From Mesostigma viride (Eukaryota; Streptophyta; Mesostigmatophyceae; Mesostigmatales; Mesostigmataceae), in NCBI GenBank assembly GCA_009746045.1, contig RPFO01000080.1:6395817-6459816 (forward strand): a stretch of 64,000 nucleotides of DNA, written 5' to 3'. Numbering within the stretch: the first letter of the stretch is position 1; every line of letters starts with the position of its first letter. Below the pieces are notes generated by a model that did not search any database, was not told where the DNA came from, and saw only the letters and a program-made list of their open reading frames with translations. Positions 53,709 to 64,000 of the stretch are shown here, piece after piece. The position numbers and the translations under genes were made by a program.

Positions 53709-56700
53709 CGGTTTGTGTGTATCAACCACATTTGTTTGTGCGCATCAACCACGTTTGTTTGTGTGCATCAACCACATTTGTTTGTGTGTATCAACCACAT
53801 TTGTTTGTGCGCATCAACCACATTTGTTTGTGCGCATCAACCACATTTGTTTGTGTGTATCAACCACATTTGTTTGTGCATATCAACCACATTTTTTTGT
53901 GCGCATCAACCACATTTGTTTGTGCGCATCAACCACATTTTTTTGTGCGCATCAACCACATTTGTTTGTGTGTATCAACCACATTTGTTTGTGCGCATCA
54001 ACCACATTTGTTTGTGCGCATCAACCACATTTGTTTGTGCGTATCAACCACATTTGTTTGTGCGCATCAACCACATTTGTTTGTGCGTATCAACCACATT
54101 TGTTTGTGTGTATCAACCACATTTGTTTGTGCGCATCAACCACATTTGTTTGTGCGTATCAACCACATTTGTTTGTGTGTATCAACCACATTTGTTTGTG
54201 CGCATCAACCACATTTGTTTGTGCGCATCAACCACATTTGTTTGTGCGTATCAACCACATTTGTTTGTGCGCATCAACCACGTTTGTTTGTGCGCATCAA
54301 CCACATTTGTTTGTGCGCATCAACCACGTTTGTTTGTGCGCATCAACCACATTTGTTTGTGCGTATCAACCACATTTGTTTGTGTGTATCAACCACATTT
54401 GTTTGTGTGTATCAACCACATTTGTTTGTGCGCATCAACCACGTTTGTTTGTGCGCATCAACCACATTTGTTTGTGCGCATCAACCACATTTGTTTGTGC
54501 GTATCAACCACATTTGTTTGTGTGTATCAACCACATTTGTTTGTGTGTATCAACCACATTTGTTTGTGCGCATCAACCACGTTTGTTTGTGCGCATCAAC
54601 CACATTTGTTTGTGCGTATCAACCACATTTGTTTGTGTGTATCAACCACATTTGTTTGTGTGTATCAACCACATTTGTTTGTGTGTATCAACCACATTTG
54701 TTTGTGCGCATCAACCACATTTGTTTGTGCGCATCAACCACGTTTGTTTGTGCGCATCAACCACATTTGTTTGTGCGCATCAACCACATTTGTTTGTGCG
54801 CATCAACCACGTTTGTTTGTGCGCATCAACCACATTTGTTTGTGCGTATCAACCACATTTGTTTGTGTGTATCAACCACATTTGTTTGTGTGTATCAACC
54901 ACATTTGTTTGTGCGCATCAACCACGTTTGTTTGTGCGCATCAACCACATTTGTTTGTGCGTATCAACCACATTTGTTTGTGTGTATCAACCACATTTGT
55001 TTGTGTGTATCAACCACATTTGTTTGTGTGTATCAACCACATTTGTTTGTGCGCATCAACCACATTTGTTTGTGCGTATCAACCACATTTGTTTGTGTGT
55101 ATCAACCACATTTGTTTGTGTGTATCAACCACATTTGTTTGTGTGTATCAACCACATTTGTTTGTGTGTATCAACCACATTTGTTTGTGCGCATCAACCA
55201 CGTTTGTTTGTGCGTATCAACCACATTTGTTTGTGCGTATCAACCACATTTGTTTGTGCGCATCAACCACATTTGTTTGTGCGTATCAACCACATTTGTT
55301 TGTGCGCATCAACCACATTTGTTTGTGCGCATCAACCACATTTGTTTGTGCGCATCAACCACATTTGTTTGTGCGCATCAACCACATTTGTTTGTGCGCA
55401 TCAACCACGTTTGTTTGTGCGCATCAACCACATTTGTTTGTGCGCATCAACCACATTTTTTTGTGCGCATCGACCACGTTTGTTTGTGCGTATCAACCAC
55501 ATTTGTTTGTGCGCATCAACCACATTTGTTTGTGCGCATCAACCACGTTTGTTTGTGCGCATCAACCACATTTGTTTGTGCGCATCAACCACATTTGTTT
55601 GTGTGTATCAACCACATTTGTTTGTGCGCATCAACCACATTTGTTTGTGCGTATCAACCACATTTGTTTGTGCGCATCAACCACATTTGTTTGTGCGCAT
55701 CAACCACATTTGTTTGTGCGCATCAACCACATTTGTTTGTGCGTATCAACCACATTTGTTTGTGCGCATCAACCACATTTTTTTGTGCGCATCAACCACA
55801 TTTGTTTGTTCGCATCAACCACATTTGTTTGTGTGCATCAACCACGTTTGTTTGTGCGCATCAACCACATTTTTTTGTGCGCATCAACCACATTTGTTTG
55901 TGCGTATCAACCACATTTGTTTGTGCGCATCAACCACATTTGTTTGTTCGCATCAACCACATTTGTTTGTGTGCATCAACCACGTTTGTTTGTGCGCATC
56001 AACCACATTTGTTTGTGCGCATCAACCACGTTTGTTTGTGTGTATCAACCACGTTTGTTTGTGCGCATCAACCACATTTGTTTGTGCGCATCAACCACAT
56101 TTGTTTGTGCGCATCAACCACATTTGTTTGTGCGCATCAACCACATTTGTTTGTGCGCATCAACCACATTTGTTTGTGCGCATCAACCACATTTGTTTGT
56201 GCGCATCAACCACATTTGTTTGTGTGTATCAACCACATTTGTTTGTGCGCATCAACCACATTTATTTGTGCGCATCAACCACATTTGTTTGTGCGCATCA
56301 ACCACATTTGTTTGTGCGCATCAACCACATTTGTTTGTGCGCATCAACCACGTTTGTTTGTGCGCATCAACCACATTTGTTTGTGCGCATCAACCACGTT
56401 TGTTTGTGCGCATCAACCACATTTGTTGGTGCGCATCAACCACATTTGTTTGTGCGCATCAACCACGTTTGTTTGTGCGCATCAACCACATTTGTTTGTG
56501 CGCATCAACCACATTTGTTTGTGCGCATCAACCACGTTTGTTTGTGCGCATCAACCACATTTGTTTGTGCGCATCAACCACGTTTGTTTGTGTGCATCAA
56601 CCACATTTGTTTGTGCGCATCAACCACATTTGTTTGTGTGTATCAACCACATTTGTTTGTGCGTATCAACCACATTTGTTTGTGTGCATCAACCACATTT

Positions 56701-59700
56701 GTTTGTGCGCATCAACCACATTTGTTTGTGCGCATCAACCACATTTGTTTGTGCGTATCAACCACATTTGTTTGTGCGCATCAACCATATTTGTTTGTGC
56801 GCATCAACCACATTTGTTTGTGTGTATCAACCACATTTGTTTGTGCGCATCAACCACATTTTTTTGTGCGCATCAACCACGTTTGTTTGTGTGCATCAAC
56901 CACATTTGTTTGTGCGCATCAACCACATTTGTTTGTGCGCATCAACCACATTTGTTTGTGCGCATCAACCACATTTGTTTGTGCGCATCAACCACATTTG
57001 TTTGTGCGCATCAACCACATTTGTTTGTGCGCATCAACCACATTTGTTTGTGTGTATCAACCACATTTGTTTGTGCGCATCAACCACGTTTGTTGGTGCG
57101 CATCAACCACATTTGTTTGTGCGCATCAACCACATTTGTTTGTGCGCATCAACCACATTTGTTTGTGTGCATCAACCACATTTGTTTGTGCGCATCAACC
57201 ACATTTGTTTGTGCGCATCAACCACATTTGTTTGTGCGTATCAACCACATTTGTTTGTGCGCATCAACCATATTTGTTTGTGCGCATCAACCACATTTGT
57301 TTGTGCGCATCAACCACATTTGTTTGTGCGCATCAACCACATTTGTTTGTGCGCATCAACCATATTTGTTTGTGCGTATCAACCACATTTGTTTGTGCGC
57401 ATCAACCACATTTGTTTGTGTGCATCAACCACATTTGTTTGTGCGCATCAACCACGTTTGTTTGTGTGTATCAACCACGTTTGTTTGTGCGCATCAACCA
57501 CATTTGTTTGTGCGTATCAACCACATTTGTTTGTGCGCATCAACCACATTTGTTTGTGTGTATCAACCACATTTGTTTGTGCGCATCAACCACATTTGTT
57601 TGTGCGCATCAACCACATTTGTTTGTGCGTATCAACCACATTTGTTTGTGCGTATCAACCACATTTGTTTGTGCGTATCAACCACATTTGTTTGTGCGTA
57701 TCAACCACATTTGTTTGTGTGTATCAACCACATTTGTTTGTGCGCATCAACCACATTTGTTTGTGCGCATCAACCACATTTGTTTGTGCGCATCAACCAC
57801 ATTTGTTTGTGCGCATCAACCACGTTTGTTTGTGCGCATCAACCACATTTGTTTGTGCGCATCAACCACATTTGTTTGTGTGCATCAACCACGTTTGTTT
57901 GTGCGCATCAACCACATTTGTTTGTGCGCATCAACCACATTTGTTTGTGTGTATCAACCACATTTGTTTGTGCGTATCAACCACATTTGTTTGTGTGTAT
58001 CAACCACATTTGTTTGTGCGCATCAACCACATTTGTTTGTGCGCATCAACCACATTTGTTTGTGCGCATCAACCACATTTGTTTGTGCGCATCAACCACG
58101 TTTGTTTGTGCGCATCAACCACATTTGTTTGTGCGCATCAACCACATTTGTTTGTGTGCATCAACCACGTTTGTTTGTGCGCATCAACCACATTTGTTTG
58201 TGCGCATCAACCACATTTGTTTGTGTGTATCAACCACATTTGTTTGTGCGTATCAACCACATTTGTTTGTGTGTATCAACCACATTTGTTTGTGCGCATC
58301 AACCACATTTGTTTGTGCGCATCAACCACATTTGTTTGTGCGCATCAACCACATTTGTTTGTGCGCATCAACCACGTTTGTTTGTGCGCATCAACCACAT
58401 TTGTTTGTGTGTATCAACCACATTTGTTTGTGCGCATCAACCACATTTGTTTGTGTGTATCAACCACATTTGTTTGTGCGCATCAACCACATTTGTTTGT
58501 GCGCATCAACCACATTTGTTTGTGCGCATCAACCACATTTGTTTGTGCGCATCAACCACATTTGTTTGTGCGCATCAACCACGTTTGTTTGTGCGCATCA
58601 ACCACGTTTGTTTGTGCGCATCAACCACATTTGTTTGTGCGCATCAACCACATTTGTTTGTGCGCATCAACCACGTTTGTTGGTGCGCATCAACCACATT
58701 TGTTTGTGCGCATCAACCACATTTGTTTGTGCGCATCAACCACATTTGTTTGTGCGCATCAACCACGTTTGTTTGTGCGCATCAACCACGTTTGTTTGTG
58801 CGCATCAACCACATTTGTTTGTGCGCATCAACCACATTTGTTTGTGCGCATCAACCACGTTTGTTTGTGCGCATCAACCACATTTGTTTGTGTGTATCAA
58901 CCACATTTGTTTGTGCGCATCAACCACATTTGTTTGTGCGTATCAACCACATTTGTTTGTGTGTATCAACCACATTTGTTTGTGCGTATCAACCACATTT
59001 GTTTGTGCGCATCAACCACATTTGTTTGTGCGCATCAACCACATTTGTTTGTGTGTATCAACCACATTTGTTTGTGTGTATCAACCACATTTGTTTGTGC
59101 GCATCAACCACGTTTGTTTGTGCGCATCAACCACATTTGTTTGTGCGTATCAACCACGTTTGTTTGTGCGCATCAACCACATTTGTTTGTGCGCATCAAC
59201 CACATTTGTTTGTGCGCATCAACCACATTTGTTTGTGCGCATCAACCACATTTGTTTGTGCGTATCAACCACATTTGTTTGTGCGCATCAACCACATTTG
59301 TTTGTGCGCATCAACCACATTTTTTTGTGCGCATCAACCACATTTGTTTGTGTGTATCAACCACATTTGTTTGTGCGCATCAACCACGTTTGTTTGTGCG
59401 CATCAACCACATTTGTTTGTGTGTATCAACCACATTTTTTTGTGCGTATCAACCACATTTGTTTGTGCGCATCAACCACATTTGTTTGTGCGCATCAACC
59501 ACGTTTGTTTGTGCGCATCAACCACGTTTGTTTGTGCGCATCAACCACATTTGTTTGTGTGTATCAACCACATTTGTTTGTGCGCATCAACCACGTTTGT
59601 TTGTGCGCATCAACCACATTTGTTTGTGCGTATCAACCACATTTGTTTGTGTGTATCAACCACATTTGTTTGTGTGTATCAACCACATTTGTTTGTGCGC

Positions 59701-62700
59701 ATCAACCACATTTGTTTGTGCGTATCAACCACATTTGTTTGTGTGTATCAACCACATTTGTTTGTGTGTATCAACCACATTTGTTTGTGTGTATCAACCA
59801 CATTTGTTTGTGTGTATCAACCACATTTGTTTGTGCGCATCAACCACGTTTGTTTGTGCGCATCAACCACATTTGTTTGTGCGCATCAACCACATTTGTT
59901 TGTGCGCATCAACCACGTTTGTTTGTGTGCATCAACCACATTTGTTTGTGCGCATCAACCACCTTTGTTTGTGCGCATCAACCACATTTGTTTGTGCGCA
60001 TCAACCACATTTGTTTGTGCGCATCAACCACATTTGTTTGTGCGCATCAACCACATTTGTTTGTGCGCATCAACCACATTTGTTTGTGCGTATCAACCAC
60101 ATTTGTTTGTGCGCATCAACCACATTTGTTTGTGCGCATCAACCACATTTGTTTGTGCGCATCAACCACGTTTGTTTGTGTGCATCAACCACATTTGTTT
60201 GTGCGCATCAACCACATTTGTTTGTGTGTATCAACCACATTTGTTTGTGCGCATCAACCACATTTGTTTGTGCGCATCAACCACATTTGTTTGTGTGTAT
60301 CAACCACATTTGTTTGTGCGCATCAACCACGTTTGTTTGTGCGCATCAACCACGTTTGTTTGTGCGCATCAACCACATTTGTTTGTGCGCATCAACCACG
60401 TTTGTTTGTGCGCATCAACCACATTTGTTTGTGCATATCAACCACATTTGTTTGTGCGCATCAACCACATTTGTTTGTGTGTATCAACCACATTTGTTTG
60501 TGCGCATCAACCACGTTTGTTTGTGCGCATCAACCACGTTTGTTTGTGCGCATCAACCACATTTGTTTGTGCGCATCAACCACGTTTGTTTGTGCGCATC
60601 AACCACATTTGTTTGTGCATATCAACCACATTTGTTTGTGCGCATCAACCACATTTGTTTGTGCGTATCAACCACATTTGTTTGTGTGCATCAACCACAT
60701 TTGTTTGTGCGCATCAACCACGTTTGTTTGTGCGCATCAACCACGTTTGTTTGTGCGCATCAACCACATTTGTTTGTGCGCATCAACCACATTTGTTTGT
60801 GCGCATCAACCACATTTTTTTGTGCATATCAACCACATTTGTTTGTGCGCATCAACCACATTTGTTTGTGCGTATCAACCACATTTGTTTGTGTGCATCA
60901 ACCACATTTGTTTGTGCGCATCAACCACATTTGTTTGTGCGCATCAACCACGTTTTTTTGTGCGCATCAACCACATTTGTTTGTGCGCATCAACCACATT
61001 TGTTTGTGCGCATCAACCACATTTGTTTGTGCGCATCAACCACGTTTGTTTGTGCGCATCAACCACGTTTGTTTGTGCGCATCAACCACGTTTGTTTGTG
61101 CGCATCAACCACATTTGTTTGTGCGCATCAACCACATTTGTTTGTGCGCATCAACCACATTTGTTTGTGCGTATCAACCACATTTGTTTGTGCGCATCAA
61201 CCACATTTGTTTGTGCGCATCAACCACATTTGTTTGTGTGCATCAACCACATTTGTTTGTGCGCATCAACCACATTTGTTTGTGTGCATCAACCACATTT
61301 GTTTGTGCGCATCAACCACGTTTGTTTGTGCGCATCAACCACATTTGTTTGTGTGTATCAACCACATTTGTTTGTGCGCATCAACCACATTTGTTTGTGT
61401 GTATCAACCACATTTGTTTGTGCGCATCAACCACATTTGTTTGTGCGCATCAACCACATTTTTTTGTGCGCATCAACCACATTTGTTTGTGCGCATCAAC
61501 CACATTTGTTTGTGTGTATCAACCACGTTTGTTTGTGCGTATCAACCACATTTGTTTGTGCGCATCAACCACATTTGTTTGTGCGCATCAACCACATTTG
61601 TTTGTGCGCATCCACCACATTTGTTTGTGCGCATCAACCACATTTTTTTGTGCGCATCAACCACGTTTGTTTGTGCGCATCAACCACGTTTGTTTGTGTG
61701 CATCAACCACATTTTTTTGTGCGCATCAACCACATTTTTTTGTGCGCATCAACCACATTTGTTTGTGCGCATCAACCACATTTGTTTGTGCGCATCAACC
61801 ACATTTGTTTGTGCGCATCAACCACATTTGTTTGTGCGCATCAACCACATTTGTTTGTGCGCATCAACCACGTTTGTTTGTGCGCATCAACCACATTTGT
61901 TTGTGCGCATCAACCACATTTGTTTGTGCGCATCAACCACATTTGTTTGTGCGCATCAACCACGTTTGTTTGTGTGTATCAACCACATTTGTTTGTGCGC
62001 ATCAACCACGTTTGTTTGTGCGCATCAACCACATTTGTTTGTGCGCATCAACCACATTTGTTTGTGCGCATCAACCACATTTGTTTGTGCGCATCAACCA
62101 CATTTGTTTGTGCGCATCCACCACATTTGTTTGTGCGCATCAACCACGTTTGTTTGTGCGCATCAACCACATTTGTTTGTGCGTATCAACCACATTTGTT
62201 TGTGCGCATCCACCACATTTGTTTGTGCGCATCAACCACATTTGTTTGTGCGCATCAACCACATTTGTTTGTGTGTATCAACCACATTTGTTTGTGCGCA
62301 TCAACCACGTTTGTTTGTGCGCATCAACCACATTTGTTTGTGCGTATCAACCACATTTGTTTGTGCGCATCAACCACATTTGTTTGTGCGCATCAACCAC
62401 GTTTGTTTGTGCGCATCAACCACATTTGTTTGTGCGCATCAACCACATTTGTTTGTGCGCATCAACCACGTTTGTTTGTGCGCATCAACCACATTTGTTT
62501 GTGCGTATCAACCACATTTGTTGGTGCGCATCAACCACATTTGTTTGTGCGCATCAACCACGTTTGTTTGTGCGCATCAACCACGTTTGTTTGTGCGCAT
62601 CAACCACATTTGTTTGTGCGCATCAACCACATTTGTTTGTGCGCATCAACCACATTTGTTTGTGCGCATCAACCACGTTTGTTTGTGCGCATCAACCACA

Positions 62701-63830
62701 TTTGTTTGTGCGCATCAACCACATTTGTTTGTGCGTATCAACCACATTTGTTTGTGCGCATCAACCACATTTGTTTGTGCGCATCAACCACATTTGTTTG
62801 TGCGCATCAACCACATTTGTTTGTGCGCATCAACCACATTTGTTTGTGCGCATCAACCACATTTGTTTGTGTGCATCAACCACATTTGTTTGTGCGCATC
62901 AACCACATTTGTTTGTGTGTATCAACCACATTTGTTTGTGCGCATCAACCACGTTTGTTTGTGCGCATCAACCACATTTGTTTGTGTGTATCAACCACAT
63001 TTGTTTGTGCGCATCAACCACATTTGTTTGTGCGCATCAACCACATTTGTTTGTGCGCATCAACCACGTTTGTTTGTGCGCATCAACCACATTTGTTTGT
63101 GCGCATCAACCACATTTGTTTGTGTGTATCAACCACATTTGTTTGTGCGCATCAACCACATTTGTTTGTGCGCATCAACCACATTTGTTTGTGCGCATCA
63201 ACCACGTTTGTTTGTGTGTATCAACCACATTTGTTTGTGCGCATCAACCACATTTGTTTGTGCGCATCAACCACATTTGTTTGTGCGCATCAACCACATT
63301 TGTTTGTGCGCATCAACCACATTTGTTTGTGCGCATCAACCACATTTGTTTGTGCGCATCAACCACATTTGTTTGTGCGCATCAACCACGTTTGTTTGTG
63401 CGCATCAACCACGTTTGTTTGTGCGCATCAACCACATTTGTTTGTGCGCATCAACCACATTTGTTTGTGCGCATCAACCACATTTGTTTGTGTGCATCAA
63501 CCACATTTGTTTGTGTGCATCAACCACATTTGTTTGTGCGCATCAACCACATTTGTTTGTGCGCATCAACCACATTTGTTTGTGTGTATCAACCACATTT
63601 GTTTGTGCGCATCAACCACATTTGTTTGTGTGTATCAACCACGTTTGTTTGTGCGCATCAACCACATTTGTTTGTGCGCATCAACCACATTTGTTTGTGC
63701 GCATCAACCACATTTGTTTGTGCGCATCAACCACGTTTGTTTGTGCGTATCAACCACATTTGTTTGTGCGCATCAACCACGTTTGTTTGTGCGCATCAAC
63801 CACATTTGTTTGTGCGCATCAACCACATTT
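53709..63830 (+). repeat. 23-bp minisatellite, about 440 copies (10.1 kb)
   Basis: Core GCGCATCAACCACATTT followed by GTTTGT. 10,122 bp divided by 23 is 440.1, so there is almost no length drift. Variation sits at few positions: GCGC, GCGT, GTGT or GTGC before ATCAACC; ACATTT or ACGTTT; rarely TTTTTT for TTTGTTT, or CCACC for CAACC. Because 23 is not a multiple of 3, all three plus frames stay open with a 23-residue period. The array lies where intron 4 of the WD40 gene should be. Confidence 0.98.
57717..58270 (+). repeat. 276-bp (12-unit) higher-order repeat within the minisatellite
   Basis: The order of variant units starting near 57717 recurs 276 bp later. For example, the rare GTGTGCATC unit before ACGTTT occurs at 57877 and 58153, and the GTGTGTATC unit at 57717 and 57993. 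Twelve units were duplicated as a block. Confidence 0.85.
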
Positions 63831-63874
63831 CCCATGAAGTATGAAGCGACCACTCTTTGATTGCTTCCACGAAG

Positions 63875-64000
63875 CCTGAAGCCTTCTCTTATTGCAGTTC
63901 CTTCTGTCTCATTTCTTTCCTTATCCTAGTAATCAAATGTAATTACTCGATAACTGAAGCCTTCTCTTATTGCAGTTCCTTCTGTCTCAATCCTTTCCTT
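63875..64000 (+). repeat. 78-bp tandem duplication with acceptor-like TTATTGCAG
   Basis: CTGAAGCCTTCTCTTATTGC starts at 63876 and again at 63954, each followed by AGTTCCTTCTGTCTC. Both copies contain a pyrimidine-rich stretch ending GCAG (63897 and 63975), which could be a true or decoy 3' splice site. Downstream sequence is not obviously coding. Confidence 0.7.

Noticed and set aside
53709-63830. CRISPR array
   Set aside because: Units are contiguous with no unique spacers, in a eukaryotic intron with no cas genes.
53558-63860. Three overlapping plus-strand frames of about 3,400 codons each with a Cys/His-rich 23-residue repeat
   Set aside because: All three frames are open only because a stop-free 23-bp unit shifts frame every copy. 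There is no start context and no non-repetitive coding part.

Overview
This is eukaryotic nuclear DNA, most likely from a microalga of the green lineage. Coding blocks are very GC-rich, introns are GT-AG and phase-consistent, and intergenic DNA is long and packed with micro- and minisatellites and decayed non-LTR retrotransposons. A plant-type (TTTAGGG) telomere-like tract and a plant nucellin-type aspartic protease support the green lineage. The species is inference; no rRNA or organellar marker is present.

Layout. 1-27121 (+): one giant gene, open at its 5' end, that I join from four exons with matching phases (1-16593, 17302-19764, 21149-25002, 26375-27121; about 7,880 residues inside the window). 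It encodes a midasin/MoxR-like protein: tandem AAA+ modules, a very long helical linker with coiled coils, ASH/hydin-like beta domains, a Gly-Met repeat of about 670 residues, and three VWA domains. 27.7-29.05 kb: two different LINE remnants meeting head to head. 29-45 kb: gene-poor DNA with microsatellites, further LINE and SINE remnants, recurring (TTAA)n-tailed repeats, and a 3 kb segment bounded by perfect 99-bp terminal inverted repeats (39173-42160). 45103-46575 (-): an intronless secreted A1 aspartic protease. 48249 to beyond the window (+): a WD40-repeat gene with four exons visible. Its introns hold a telomere-like tract, a 22-bp minisatellite (about 44 copies) and a 23-bp minisatellite of about 440 copies (53.7-63.8 kb, 10.1 kb).

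Two observations stand out. First, the giant AAA+/ASH/GMGG/triple-VWA protein fuses the motor and adaptor halves of a MoxR-VWA type remodelling system in one chain. Second, in the WD40 gene the exon edges themselves, splice sites included, are repeated about 90-120 bp inside the neighbouring introns at four of the seven splice boundaries seen. The three protein genes share no obvious pathway; each is read as an independent transcription unit.
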